In this document: piece by piece, positions 1-12,415 of the stretch | How the letters are laid out: each line of letters opens with the position of its first letter | Numbering within the stretch: the stretch's first letter is position 1 | Assembly: GCF_902686445.1 (NCBI RefSeq) | Contig: NC_062220.1 | Span: forward strand, 90,644,143 to 90,708,142 | Reading direction: 5' to 3' | Source: Sciurus carolinensis | Lineage: Eukaryota > Chordata > Mammalia > Rodentia > Sciuridae | Length of the DNA stretch: 64,000 nt | Translations under genes and position numbers: made by a program | The notes under the pieces: model-generated | The model's database searches: none | What the model was told of the DNA's origin: nothing | Seen by the model: the letters and a program-made list of their open reading frames with translations, nothing else

Positions 1-2651
1 TCTTTTATAGACAGGGTAAAGTATATCATTTATGTTTGATATACAAAGCAATAGGGCTTTACTTAAATAATCAAGGAACATTAGAAAAAATAAGCAAGTT
101 ACTAAAGCCATCTAAAGTGGGTATTGGGAAAGGGTGGGGGAGGTCAACATTTACTAATTTTTATAATGGGGACAGTGGATACTATCTGAATAAATAGAGG
201 ATTTCGTTTTCATTAGCAAGTTAACCAGTAGAAGAACTAAAAACATAAAATTTCTAGGTAATCATAAAAAACAAATATATAGCAAAGTAGGTGGTACAAA
301 CAATATAGTGAACTATTTTTGAAAAAAACACATAAAAACAGGAAGCATTATATAAAATATGATAGTAATTAAGATCAAACATTCCTGTCAATTCAACTGA
401 TGATAATGTGGCTACCTTCAATAATATAAGAGAAAACATCTTACATTGGCTTATTTAAGAAATTCAATTACATAGAGTGTTTAACATACACCTAAATCAA
501 AATGTGTATAAAGACTAAAAGTAAAAAGATGTGCAAAGACAAGATCAGATTCTTCATGTGAGTTAAATTTGAATTCTAGGAAGAGCATTAGATGAGACAA
601 AGAAGTGGGCTTTATACTGATGCAAGGTACAATAAACTATGAGAGTCTAACAGTTACATATATCCAAAAACTAAATAGTACAGAATCAGCATTTATGAAG
701 CAAAAATTACTGTGCATAGAAAGAGAAAATAATAGAAACACCTGTTGGCCCATGATAGCTCATATTTCTTAAAATGATATATAAAATAGTTAAATATCAT
801 AATTAAGAAGTTGGATGTACCTGGCTTTCCTTTAACAGTACCCTGCAAGTAGGAAATAAATCTACCTCTGGTGATCCATGAATGCTTGCCAAAGTTGACT
901 ATGTAGCAGGTGATGTACAGTTTAAAAATTAGCTCCAAACAATGAAAAAAATATTTGATCAAATTTCAAAAACAAAAATTAATTACAGAGTTCTTGAAGA
1001 AACATACCACTAAAAAATGACAAAGAAACAAAGCTTTATCTGAAGCAACCCTTATATAAAAGAGATCAAGACCAAAATTACAGAATATTTAGTAATCATT
1101 GATAGTGAATACACTGCGTATCAGGACTTAGGAGATTCCTGATAATAAAGAATCTCCTAGTTTCATATTTTCTAAACAAGTAATAATGAAAATAAATTAA
1201 TTGAGCATCCAATTCAGAGACTTAGAAAAAGAGCAAAATAAATTTAAGCAGAGGAAATGAATTAATAAAAACAAAACAGTGATTAAACCATTATTAAATA
1301 AAAAAGAAACAATAAAACAATTAGGTAATTTTGTAGAGAAACAAGGGGGAAAACCTAACATATGAAATAATAAAAGCAGGGTAATAATCACAAATGCAGA
1401 AGAAATTAAGAATTGGAAGAAATGTTTGCAAAATATAAAAATATACAGCAATAAAAAGGAAATGAACCCCAAGCTTTTACAACAAGATGGATTTGCCAAA
1501 GAGGGAAACACTTCTTTTTTTTTAAAGTCAATATTTCATTGAAAAGCACCCTGAGGTGATGGCTTGGATTTCATAAATTATGAATATAAAACTGAGGAAG
1601 TAACTTCCCCTTCAGTAAAGTTTGGAAGGTCCATGTGCATTGAGGCTATGCCCTTAATTTGAAATATAACCTGACTTTCCAAATGCAATTTTTAAAAAGA
1701 CTCTACAGTCCCATTGAGATTTCCCATTTGAACTGTCCAATTTAAAATCTATTGTTAAGAGCTAAGGCAACATTTCTCCTACATGGGTTACTTGCTATGG
1801 CTTATGGCATCTGGGTTAAAATATTAAGTCAATAAAAATAATTTACTGAATTAAAATTACTAAAAAATAGTTCCAGTCCAGTGAGCTAACTCTTTGATTC
1901 CCAACAGGCAGAAGAATTCAATATGGTTATTTTTGCCTTGCCTCTAACACATTTTTATTCAATTTGAGTTTATGTGTGTGTGTATACAAACAAGATTTCC
2001 TTTATGGGGAGAAAATGTTCACATATTTAAGTAATTCATTCATAATTAAAAAAAGGAAATCACTTCAATACATCAAACTCAAATGAGTTAGCTATGATCT
2101 ACCCTTTGGTCAAGGACTGAATTAGGCGTATTACTACAAAAGTCATATTGAAGAAAGCATATGGCCAGGGGAGCAGGTACTGGAAGACAGTTCAAACACT
2201 ACTATTAGAAAAAATAGTGTCTGGAAAAATGGCTCAAATTAAGCCCTAGATGAAGGATGAATTTGCTGTCATCCTTTTACATACCTAAAAAGTTCTAGCT
2301 CCCCCCTTCACACACACCCTTGAATTCCCTTTGAGAACTACCCTGGAAGACCAAACATTGACTTTGCAAAGGGAAGTAACCATATTCAGAAGAGGGCACT
2401 TGCTGGTGTATCCATATAATAGTTTGTGGGTTCGTGTGAGTGCATACATGTGGATGAGCACCCAGCGACAGAGTGAAAGAAACAGGGGCTTAAGGTTGGA
2501 AAGGTCTTAGAAAACTGGTCCAAACTTACCCAAATCTCCTTACCTCCCTCAAAAAACAAATTGCAAGACCATAGGAAACTAGAGGGGTGACTTGATTAGT
2601 CCCAGACTATAAATACATTGGAATAAAAATTCTAATAAAGGGTTTTTGGAT

Positions 2652-2858
2652 GCTGGGCAAGGTGGTGCCTGCCTGTAATCCCAGCAGTTTGGGAGGCCAA
2701 GGCAGGAGGATCACAAGTTCAAAGCCAGTCCCTGCAATCTAGCAAGGCCCTAAGGCAACTTAGTGAGACCCTGTCTCAAAATAAAATATAAAAAAGAGTT
2801 GGGATTAGGCTCAGTGGTTAAGCACTGGGGGTTCAATTCCCAATACAAAAAAAAAAAG
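2652..2858 (+). repeat. Dimeric SINE (B1-dID type)
   Basis: The left half is 7SL/B1-like (gctgggcaaggtggtgcctg, then cctgtaatcccagc). The right half is tRNA/ID-like (ggctcagtggttaagca, then ggttcaattccc) and ends in an A-run. The two are joined by an A-rich linker. This architecture is known from squirrels and some other rodents. Confidence 0.85.
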
Positions 2859-3037
2859 TTTTCTAACTTGTATTTAGTATGCTGCTAATGCTAATCCAGC
2901 TTCATTACCAGAGTGTACAGCTTCAGAAGGAACAAAATACACAGGGATGCATTCTACAATTTCTTCCCTCAAATGAGAACCCTTAGAGTATGAAAAATCA
3001 TAGGAGTAATTTGCTCCAAAAACCTGTGCAATCAGCA

Positions 3038-3401
3038 TGCTATGGTTTGAATGTGTCCTCCAAAATTTTCAGATGTTGAAAACTTAATCCTTAAAGTCAT
3101 ATGTAAGTAGCATTTGAAAGTAAAGACTTGGGAGGTAATTAGGATTAGATAATGTCTTCAGGGCAGACCCCCTGCCATGATGGTATTAGTGACTTGGTAA
3201 GAAGAGAAAGACCTGAGCTCATGGGTTTGTTCTGTGATGCCCTCCATCATGTTATGATGAAGAAGGAAGACTTTTACCAGATTTCAGCACCATGGTCTTG
3301 TATTTCCAACTTCCAGAACCATAATCTAAATAAATCTCTGTTCTTAATAAATTACCCAGTCTCGGGTCTTTTGTTCTAGTAATAGAAAATGGACTAAGAT
3401 A
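3038..3401 (+). mobile_element. ERVL-MaLR LTR (MST/MLT-like)
   Basis: Starts tgctatggtttgaatgtgtc and ends aatggactaagata, with the usual MaLR middle (a gaggtaattaggattagat-type block) and ctctgttcttaataaattac near the 3' end. It is solo and diverged. No clear target-site duplication was seen. Confidence 0.8.
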
Positions 3402-4245
3402 AAGTTAAAGAGCCTATCTCTTAACAGTTTATGGGACAAAGGTGTGATGGGTAGTGCTTTATAGAATTGTAGAGGTCTCTGAATCTCTGTCCTATACCTC
3501 CCTTCTTCAATTAACAATTAACTGAATTCACTTTATTAACTTGAATTAATTATAACTTAGATCCCACCACTGACATGTCACACCTTCAACCTCAGGTCTT
3601 CACATCTTCAGCAGATATCTGAACAAAACACCTCTGGAGACCAGGCTGCCTGAAACTGACAAGACTTGGCAATGTGCATAATTTCCTTTCCTCTTTCTCT
3701 GTTTTAAATATGTATTTAAAAAAATTTTTTAAAGCAATGACTGTCTATTCTTTTAGGCAACACAGCTCTGGATCTTAAGATGTAGCTGAATTTAAATATA
3801 ATTGGAAAAATAGTGTCTAGTGATTTCCCAACCCTGATTGCCACACTTGATTTTGGAATTTCATAACCTGGGTGTTTCCATTTGAAAGAAACGGTCCCAT
3901 CAATTTTAACAGAGACACGAGTTAAAGATTAACAACTTAATCCCACAGGCCAATGCCAAAATAAGCACCATTTTGTCAATCCATTAGAGAAATGACATAG
4001 GAAACACTTTTTCTTCTAAACAGAAATGAGTAGGATAGAGATGCATTTTATAATTTCATGAGAATCAGAATTTGGCTAAGATTCAAACATTATATAACCA
4101 GGAAGGTGGGGATAAAAGCTGTGAAACCCTCTCTCCCTGAAGAACATGACTAATCTCAAGAGTCTTTATCACAGTGGTCCCAAATATGACCTTCCTAAAG
4201 TACCCAGTGATGATAGCCCTGACGACCAGCGCAGCAACAAGGTAC

Positions 4246-4366
4246 CTGTCTGAAGAACTCCTCCAGGAGTGACATGGTCCAGCGGTGGTGCAGGTCCCAC
4301 GCTTTTGCAGGATGGCTAATGTCTGCAGTGTGCAGCATCAGGGATAAGGCTTTGGGCTTCTCAATG
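4246..4366 (-). CDS. PDE1C: PDE1C exon i: metal-ligand motif TADISHP
   Basis: This 121-nt exon completes an alanine codon and encodes 40 codons from IEKPKALSLMLHTADISH to SLLEEFFRQ, ending on a codon boundary. It contains LHTADISHP, whose aspartate (exon residue 15) is the remaining protein ligand to the metal pair in class I PDEs. The acceptor is tgctttacag/C. The donor is CAG/GTACCT, which lacks the usual +4 A and +5 G. The next exon should begin GDREAEL but is not found in the 4.2 kb below, so it lies outside the window. Confidence 0.95.
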
Positions 4367-4918
4367 CTGTAAAGCAAAGCACCCACACTTCATGACCACA
4401 CACCTAACCTCAGAGTTTTGAAAGGCACTGATTATTTAAATTCCTTCCATTCTCCCATCTCAAACGCAACCTCAGCTAAATGAAGGAAAGGGCCATTATT
4501 TCACCCAGTGATAAGGTACGTACCACCTTGGTCTCCCTATTTATTGAACTGGATGCTTCTGACTCAATTCCATTCATGGAATGGCTTCATCATCCAGGAA
4601 GACAAGGATCCAAGAATCACTGGCTTTTACTTGCTGCTTCTGCATTAAGTGGATCTTTGATAATTCAATTTCCCACAGGAGAGTATTTTAAATTCTAAGG
4701 GGCCAGCTGTTACTGGCCCTATGTTTTATTTCAACTCTGATGAGAATATCCCTAATTGTAAGATATGTATAATTTTCATGTGCTCTCCTCCAAACACCCC
4801 CACTCTATGAGAGCACCCAGCAAGACTGTGTGAAGGAGATGTGCTTTTACGGTACAACAAGGACAAGGAAGAACCAGTTCAAACACCAAAGAAAACACAA
4901 TGTCACCCGCCCACTTAC
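4367..4918 (-). other. PDE1C: PDE1C intron between exons h and i
   Basis: A 552-bp intron with no recognisable repeat, the shortest in the window. It has GTAAGT at its 5' end and tgctttacag at its 3' end on the coding strand. Confidence 0.85.
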
Positions 4919-5020
4919 GCTTCTGGCTGCTGCAGAGCTGTTTTCATTGCTTTGATTTGCTGGAAATGACAAGACATATCCGTGGCCATCACCATCTCAA
5001 TTACCAAGGTTCGAAACTCC
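4919..5020 (-). CDS. PDE1C: PDE1C exon h: catalytic core (EFRTLVIEMVMATD segment)
   Basis: This 102-nt exon encodes 33 codons from EFRTLVIEMVMATDMS to KTALQQPE, with a split arginine at entry and a split alanine at exit. The donor is GC/GTAAGT. The acceptor is unusual: AAAG/GGAG is preceded by a purine-containing stretch, and the main pyrimidine run is a long T tract about 35-50 nt upstream (5056-5073 on the plus strand). MATDMSCHFQQ is a conserved helix in the PDE1 catalytic domain, on the path to the last metal-ligand motif. Confidence 0.95.
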
Positions 5021-5404
5021 CTTTCAAGGGCACCCATACACAATAAAGGATGGAAGTAAAAAAAAAAAAAAAATGGAAAAGAAAAATTAGTTGATTTTTT
5101 GCCACTTCTAATCAAAATCAATTAACTATTTCTGACACTTCTAATCTAATTAGAGTCTTCAGTGGGCCTTTTATGAGGAATAAATGAAGGTTAAAGATTA
5201 AGAAAATCATTTATTAGGAATATGATACAAGGAATACACACATCATTTGGAAAAGCAACTCACAGGAAAAATCCAGTGAAGCTGAAAATTGTATTAATGT
5301 GTTCATTTCTCAACTCAATTCAAAGTTTTGAGAATGAATTAACTTGAAAATGATCCTAGGAGCTAGACTGATAATCCATATTAAATGTCAGGTAAAGGTA
5401 CTCC

Positions 5405-6375
5405 ACTGTTGTTTTTAAATAGACTTTAGTTTTTAGAATAATTTCAGGTCCACAGATAAATTGAGCAGCTAGTATATAGAGTTCCATATACCTCCTCTTC
5501 CCTGCACAAGTTCCCTAAGTATTAACAATTTTCATTAGTGTGATGCATTTCTTACGAATGATGAACCAATACTGACATACTATATTATCTAAAGTACATA
5601 GTTTACACGAGGGTTGTGCACCATGTTGCCCAGTTCTGCATTTTTCAACAAATACACAATGTCATGTGTCCATCATTACAGTATCATATAGAATAATTTC
5701 AGCATTCTAAATTTCCTCATGGTTCCCCTACTTTCTCCTTCCCCTGAACCCCAAAAGACTATCATCATGTTACTATCTCTAACAACTTCATTGAGTTACA
5801 ATTTACACAGAATAAACTGCTTCTATATAAATTGCATAATTCAGTGAGCATTAACCATTTAACATGCATAACACCCATACACACACACACTCACACACAA
5901 ATACTAAAATGTACTCTTTTGTTTTGGGCTTCCTTTCCTTAGCAAAATGATTTGCCATTCACCCATGCAGTGGTTCATCAATAGTTCCTTTCCTTTAATT
6001 GCTGAGTGGTATTCTAGGTTATTCCACAATTTGGTATTTCAGATTATTACACAAATGGGAAATTCCATTTCCCAGTGGATAGACAATTTGGGTCATTAGA
6101 TTTTTGTTTGGGGCTATTGTAAATAAGGATGGTACAAGTATTTATGTACAAGTCATTGGTGTGAACATGTTTTCATTTCTTTGGGGCAAATACCTAGGAG
6201 TAGAATGACTGGTTTTTTAGATAGCCAAGAATTTACCTTTATGAGAAATTGCCAAACATATTTCACTTTGCATATTGACTACCAGTGAAAGAAAGTTCCA
6301 ATTTTTCTTTGCCTACTTCTGTCAGTCTTTAATTTCCATCATTCCAGTGGATGTGTAGTGGTGTCTCAGTTCAAA
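5405..6375 (-). mobile_element. Old L1 (L1M-type) 3' region
   Basis: Reads on the plus strand as the antisense of an L1M 3' end. The order is a ttcaggtccacagataaatt block, then a gagttccatatacctcc block, then a run resembling the common L1 ttcattgctgagtggtattc segment, and last gtgtagtggtgtctcagtt. It is heavily mutated and has no intact frame. Confidence 0.75.
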
Positions 6376-6775
6376 GACAGGGACAAAGGAGTCTATCTTA
6401 TTTATTTTTTCTGGTCCTTAACTAATTGAATGAGATCTACCCATTTGAGGAAGGGCAATCTGCTTTACTGGGTCTACTCATTTGCAAATTAATCTCATTT
6501 AAAAACATACAGAAACATCCCAAATCACATTCGATTCAATATCTGGGCACATAGTAGTCCAGTAATGTTCACATAAAATTAATCATCTCACCTGATGCAT
6601 TATCATTTTTATATATTATCATATTAATTTTGTTACTGTTTAATAAAGATTGTTATATTGATCTTTAATATTAATTTAATGAGTATGGGTATGGTGTCAA
6701 AATTAAGTCTCATAAAACACAAGGAAAATATTTCTTCCTTCTTTGTTTTCTAAATAAACTTGTGTAGGGTTGATG

Positions 6776-7195
6776 TATGGTAGATGTTATGACATGTGGA
6801 ATGACCCTCCAAAAGTTCATTATTGAAAACCTGGTTCCTGATTCAGTAAGGTTAGGAAGAGGGCTTTAAGTCAATGGTTGCATCATGAGAGTTATAACCT
6901 CATGATTAATTCATTTGATGGATCCATCCATTGATAACTGAATGGACTACAGGGAGGTGGACATAGTTAGAGGAGTTAGGTCTTGGGTGTGTGCCCTGGA
7001 AGGGTTTATCTTCTCTTTCACCCCATCCTTCTCCCACCCTCTCCTCTTTCTGCTTGTCCACTACCATGAGCTGAGCAGCTTCCCTCCACCATGATGTTCT
7101 GCCTCATTTCATGAGCCAAAATAAACTTTTCCTCCTCTCAGTTTCAAGTCAGGTAGTTTGGTCACAGTGACAAAACATAAAGCTGACTAACATAG
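6776..7195 (+). mobile_element. ERVL-MaLR-like LTR
   Basis: Runs from a gatgttatgacatgtggaat start to aagctgactaacatag. It contains the ccaccatgatgttctgcctc block, and ccaaaataaacttttcctcc near its 3' end supplies an AATAAA polyadenylation signal. It closely resembles the LTR at 58927-59430. Confidence 0.75.
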
Positions 7196-7199
7196 TTAG

Positions 7200-8225
7200 T
7201 ACTACTTCTTCTTTGTGTATTTGATACAATTTGCCAGTGAAACTATCCAAGGATGAGATTTCTTTGTGGAAAGATTTTTTTTTTCATGACAAATTCAATT
7301 CTCTTAATAGATATAGGAATATTCAGATTTTCTGTTTCATCTTGCTTGAGTTTTATTAAGGTTCATTTTCTAAAGGAATTTGTGTATTTTATCATGGTTA
7401 TCAAAGTCATTGAGATAAAGTTGTAATATTTTCTTATGTATTTGGTGTCTGTAGAATCTGATATGGGTAATGTGTGTTCTCTATCTTTGGTATTGTCCAG
7501 TCTGATTAGAGACTATCAATTTTGTTGCTCTTTTCAAAGTACTAGCATTTAATGTTGTTAATTTTTCCATTGTTTATTTTCTATTTTTCTTATTTCTTCA
7601 CTTATCATTGTTAATTCCCTTTCTTCTATCTACTTTGAGTTTGCTTTTCTTTTTCTAGATCCCTGAGGTCATCTTGTTCAGAGCTTTCTCCTTTCCTAAA
7701 ATAAGCTTTTATAGCTATAAATTTCCTCTAAGCATTGCCTTAATGGGATTCCACAATTTTTTAATATGCTGCATTTTCATTCTCATTAAATTTGAAATAT
7801 TTTCCAATTTTCTCTGTGATTACTTTCTGGACCCATGAATTATTTAGAAATGTGTTGTTTAATTTTCAAATATGTGAGGTTTTCCCAGATATCTTATTTT
7901 TAATGATTTCTAATTTACATCCATAGTGATCAAAGATTATAGAAATACATGCTTTTACTTTCTCTCCTATTACCTTTTACATTTTATGTTTTGGAGGTCT
8001 GTAGTATGTGATGTTTTTTATGATTGCTACATCATTCATGATGAATTAACTCTTTCATTATCAGAAAACTCCCTCTTTCCTTGGCGATACTCCTTCTCTT
8101 GCAGTTCATTTTGTCTGATATTAATATCACCACACTATCTCATTATACTTACTGTTTGGTATATTTATATCATTTTACTTTCATGCTATTTGTGTCTTTA
8201 TATTTGAATCACATCCCTTACAGAT
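7200..8225 (-). mobile_element. Old L1 ORF2 fragment
   Basis: The plus strand reads as antisense L1 ORF2: tttgcttttctttttctaga, aagcattgccttaatgggat and atgaattatttagaaatgtg are standard antisense L1 phrases upstream of the reverse transcriptase palm. No long frame survives. Confidence 0.8.
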
Positions 8226-8235
8226 GGAGTGCAGT

Positions 8236-8263
8236 TGTGTGTGTGTGTGTGTGTGTGTGTGTG
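8236..8263. repeat. (TG)14 microsatellite
   Basis: Uninterrupted TG dinucleotides at the edge of the old L1 fragment. Confidence 0.95.
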
Positions 8264-9324
8264 ACCAAGGTGTTGACTTCACTTGTGATTTCCTACGAAT
8301 CACAAAAAGAGCAAAGTCACCTCATCTTGTCACATTCTCCAAATTTCGACATCCTTTCAAAACCTGCCTGACTTTGTTACCCTCTAAATCCCTCATATCC
8401 ATGGTTAGGCAAATTTGGTTTATTAACAGCTTATTTGGCCTACCAAAAGTAGAATTCCATGTTATTCCACTTTGAAATGAAATAAACATCTGGTAATACA
8501 TTTGCTTGCAAAGGTCCTAAAAAGAATCTACCAGCTATTAAAATTTCTTTCTTAGAAAGACCTGGAATACTAAACAAAGGGTGTCTTTGGGTTAATGGGA
8601 TTAATTGTGAGCTATAATTAATAAATTAGTATTTTATTTATGACATAATACCATACTGTATCTATAAATTAATAAAAAATGATAAAAGTAACAAAATAAT
8701 AATTTCAAACTGTCCTTAAATCAAGATGGAGTAGAACACTTAATCTAATTTAAAAGTCATAAACTATAAATTTTGTTTCATGTACAGAATCCTAAGAAAC
8801 AGGTGTAAAAACAAAACATGGTAGACCAGGCTGAAACTATCAGAAGTTTCCACCAATAATTTAGACGCTCCATGATTTCATTCCTCCCTTGAGATAATAC
8901 CTACATTCCACTCTGAGATAACATAGTGCTGAATAAGAAACACAGGCACAGAAGACGAGAGTGAATGAAGCTCATGGCCACAGTGCAGTGGAAAAACAAA
9001 TAATGCAGCTAAACTTTTGAAAACTCTAGTTAAAGAGAGGTAGAAAATCCAAAACAAAAATAAAGATGAAAAAAGTGGCATCACTATGTTTTAAAAGTAT
9101 GTTAAAGGCACTTATGAAAGCTTTAGGGCAATTTGTTGGATTGTCACTTGGCCAGGATTATCTACCACCAAAACAGGCCCTCACACTATCCTTCAAAACT
9201 GTGATGCCTCTGAATCTCTGTGAAGCTGTTCTCTGTCACCAATGAACTTACAAGGATGTAGATGGTTTTGTCTCTCAGTTAAAAATGCCTCAATCCGTAT
9301 TTATAGCTAAAATGAATTGTGGGC

Positions 9325-9520
9325 TTATTATATATCTGCCACAAAGTGTGCAAAGCCTTCAAAATGGATTATGTCATTTATTATAATCCTAACCACATTG
9401 TAGAGTAAATGTTATTATCTATTTTCTGAAAGAGATTAACTTTCTCAATGTCAGACATGTAGTAAGTGATTCAATCCATATTCAAACCCCTGAGTGCCTA
9501 AATCCAAAGTCACACACTGT
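9325..9520 (-). repeat. MIR-like ancient SINE
   Basis: The order cttattatatatctgccaca, then atgtcatttattataatcct, then a gagattaact block and gtagtaagtgattcaatcc matches the reverse complement of a MIR core and 3' region. Assignment by pattern only. Confidence 0.65.
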
Positions 9521-9752
9521 CATTTGGGAGACAGAAATAAGTACTCAAGATTTTTGTAGGTGTAAAATAATTTCCTTAGAAAAATTTGGAAGATTGTGAA
9601 GAAGTCCAAATCAAATATATAAGGTGTTTTTCACAAACACTAAAGGATAAACTTCAGATTTAAGAAGCTCAGCTAAAAGCAGCACAAGTTTTCTACATTA
9701 ACAAATGAGAAATCTTTGCAAAATACCATCCATTGGACACTATTGGAAGAGG

Positions 9753-12415
9753 ATTTTCCTTCTTTTTTTTTTAATTGATGTATATATATTGTTTTTTATT
9801 GTAAACAAATGGGGTACAACTTGTTTCTCTGGTTGTACATGAAGTAGAGGTGTACCATTTGTGTAATAATACATTTACATAGGGTAATGATGTTTGATTC
9901 ATTCTGTTATTTTTCCTTCCCCCCACCCCTCCCACCATTCTTTTTCCTCTATATAGTCCATCCTTCCTCCATTGTTGTCTCCCTCCCACCCCCCATTATG
10001 TATCACCATCCGCTTATCAGCGAGATCATTCGTCCTTTGGTTTTTTGGGGTTGGCTTATCTCACTTAGCATGATATTCTCCAACTTCATCCATTTGCCTG
10101 CAAATGCCATAATTTTATTATTCTTTATGGCTGAGTAATATTCCATTGTGTATTTATATATATCACCATTTCTTTATCCATTCATCAACTGAAGGGCATC
10201 TAGGTTGGTTCCACAATCTGTCTATTGTGAATTGAGCAGCTATGAACATTGATGTGGCTGCATCACTGTAGTATGCTGATTTTAAGTCCTTTGGGTATAG
10301 GCCAAGGAGTGGGATAGCTGGGTCAAATGGTGGTTCCATTCCAAGTTTTCTAAGGAATCTCCACACTGCTTTCCAGAGTGGCTGCACTAATTTGCAATCC
10401 CACCAGCAATGTATGAGTGTACCTTTTTCCCCACATCCTCACCAACACCTATTGTTGCTTGTACTCTTGATAATCACCATTCTAATTGGGGTGAGATGGA
10501 ATCTTAGGGTAGTTTTGATTTGCATTCCTCTTATTACTAGAGATGTTGAACATTTTTTCATATATCTGTTGATTGCTTGTAGATATTTTTCTGTGAAGTG
10601 TCTGTTCATTTCCTTAGCCTGTTTGTTGATTGGGTTATTTGTATTCTTGGTGTAAAGTTTTTTGAGTTCTTTTTGTATTCTTGGTGTAAAGTTTTTTGAG
10701 TTCTTTACAGATTCTGGAAATTAGTACTCTATCTGAAGTATTAGTGGCAAAGATTTTCTCCCACTCTGTAGGTTCTTTCTTCGCATTGCTGATAGTTTCC
10801 TTTGTTGAGAGAAAGCTTTTTAGTTTGAATCTATCCCAGTTATTGATTCTTGCCTTTATTTCTTGTGCTTTGGGAGTCATGTTAAGGAAGTCTGATCCTA
10901 AGCCGACATGATGAAGATTTGGACCTACTTTTTCTTCTATAAGGTGCAGGGTCTCTGGTCTGATTCCAAGGTCCTTGATCTATTTTGAGTTGAGTTTTGT
11001 GCAGGGTGAGAGATAGGGGTTTAGTTTCATCTCGTTGCATATGGACTTCCAGTTTTCCCAGCACTTTGTTAAACAGGCTATCTTTTCTCCATTGCATGTT
11101 TTTGGCACCTTTGTCTAATATGAGAAAATTGTATTTATTTGGGTTTGTGCTGTGTCCTCTATTCTGTACCATTGATCTACCTGTCTATTTTGGTGCCAAT
11201 ACCATGCCATTTTTGTTACTATTGCTTTGTAGTATAGTTGAAGTTCTGGTATTGCGATACTCCCTGCTTCACTCTTCCTGCTGAGGATCAATTCAGCTAT
11301 TCTGGGTCTCTTATTCTTCCAAATGAATTTCATGATTGCTTGCTCTATTTCTGTGAGGTACATCATTGGGATTTTAATTGGAATTGCATTGAATCTGTAT
11401 AGCACTTTTGGTAGTATGGTCATTTTGACAATATTTGTTCTGCCTATCCAAGAAAATGAGAGATCTTTCCATCTTCTAAGGTTTTCTTTAATTTCTTTCT
11501 TTAGTGTTCTGTAGTTCTCATTGTAGAGGTCTTTCACCTCTTTTGTGAGATTGATTCCCAAGTATTTTATTTTTTTTGAGGCTATTGTGAATGGGGTAGT
11601 TTTCCTAATTTCTCTTTCTGAGGATTCATCACTTATGAATAAAAAATGCATTAGATTTATGAGCACTGATTTTATATCCTGCTACTTTACTGGATTCACT
11701 TATGAGTTCTAATAGTTTTCTGGTGGAATTTCCCAGTTCCTCTAAATATGGAATCATGTCATCAGCAGATAGGGATAGTTTGAGTTCTTCTTTTCCTATT
11801 CATATCCCTTTAATTTCTTTGATCTGTCTAATTGCTCTGGCTAGAGTTTCAAGGACGATGTTTAATAGAAGTGGTGAAAGAGAGCATCCCCACCTTGTTC
11901 CAGTTTTTAGGGGGAATGCTTTCAGTTTTTCACCATTTAGAAAGATATTGGCCATGGGATTAGCATAGATAGCCTTTACAAAGTTAAGGAATGTTCCTAC
12001 TATCCCTATTCTTTCTAGATATTGAGCATGAAGGGGTGCTGTATTTTATCAAATGCTTTTTCTGCATCTATCAAAATAATCATGTGATTCTTGACTTTAA
12101 GTCTATTGATATGGTGAATTACCTTTATTGATTTCCTGATGTTGAACCAACCTTGCATCCCTGGGATAAAACCCACTTGATCATGGTGCACTATCTTTTT
12201 AATATGTTTTTGTATGCAATTTGCTAAAATTTTGTTGAGAAGTTTTGTATTAAAGTTCATTAAGGATATTAGTCTGAAATTTTCTTTCCTCGATATGTCT
12301 GGTTCCCTCCTCTTCTATTTCATGAAATACTTTGAGGAGTGTTGAAATGAGCTCTTCTTTAAAGGTTTTGTAGAACCTGGCTGAGAATCCATCTGGTCCT
12401 CCAATTTTCCTTCTT
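9753..12415 (-). mobile_element. 5'-truncated L1 with 12-bp target-site duplications
   Basis: The element occupies 9765-12403 between two copies of attttccttctt (9753-9764 and 12404-12415). Its 3' end is at the low side, marked by a T-run on the plus strand and an L1 3' UTR ending in a polypurine-rich segment. The right flank reads TCTT/AAG, a variant of the L1 endonuclease site TTTT/AA. The 5' end is truncated inside ORF2, so the copy was dead on arrival. Confidence 0.92.
10163..12403 (-). pseudogene. L1 ORF2 remnant: reverse transcriptase and C-terminal region
   Basis: Pieces of an L1 ORF2 reading frame appear in order on the minus strand. The first, 12260-12015, contains the reverse transcriptase block [11 protein letters not shown]. 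The longest, 11666-11115 (183 codons), includes [20 protein letters not shown] and [12 protein letters not shown], typical of the post-palm region. The last is near 10387-10163 (WNQPRCPSVDEWI). The catalytic motif region around 11750-11785 reads SADDMI rather than FADD. Stops and shifts separate the pieces, and a 34-bp tandem duplication lies at 10641-10704. No endonuclease domain or ORF1 is present. Confidence 0.9.

Larger units (their letters stand above)
1..4245 (-). other. PDE1C: PDE1C intron after exon i (partial)
   Basis: At least 4.2 kb of intron. It holds one dimeric SINE and one MaLR LTR, listed separately. About 900-1515 is strongly A-rich on the plus strand and may be a very decayed L1 ORF2 relic; support is weak. 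I recognise nothing in 1-900, 1516-2651, 2859-3037 or 3402-4245. Confidence 0.8.

Noticed and set aside
4246..4366. Assignment to PDE1A or PDE1B
   Set aside because: The residues around HTADISHPAKAW and EKPKALSLM match PDE1C; the paralogues have HAADISHP.
11115..11666. 183-codon open frame, the longest in the window
   Set aside because: It is an L1 ORF2 remnant ([20 protein letters not shown]), not a host gene.
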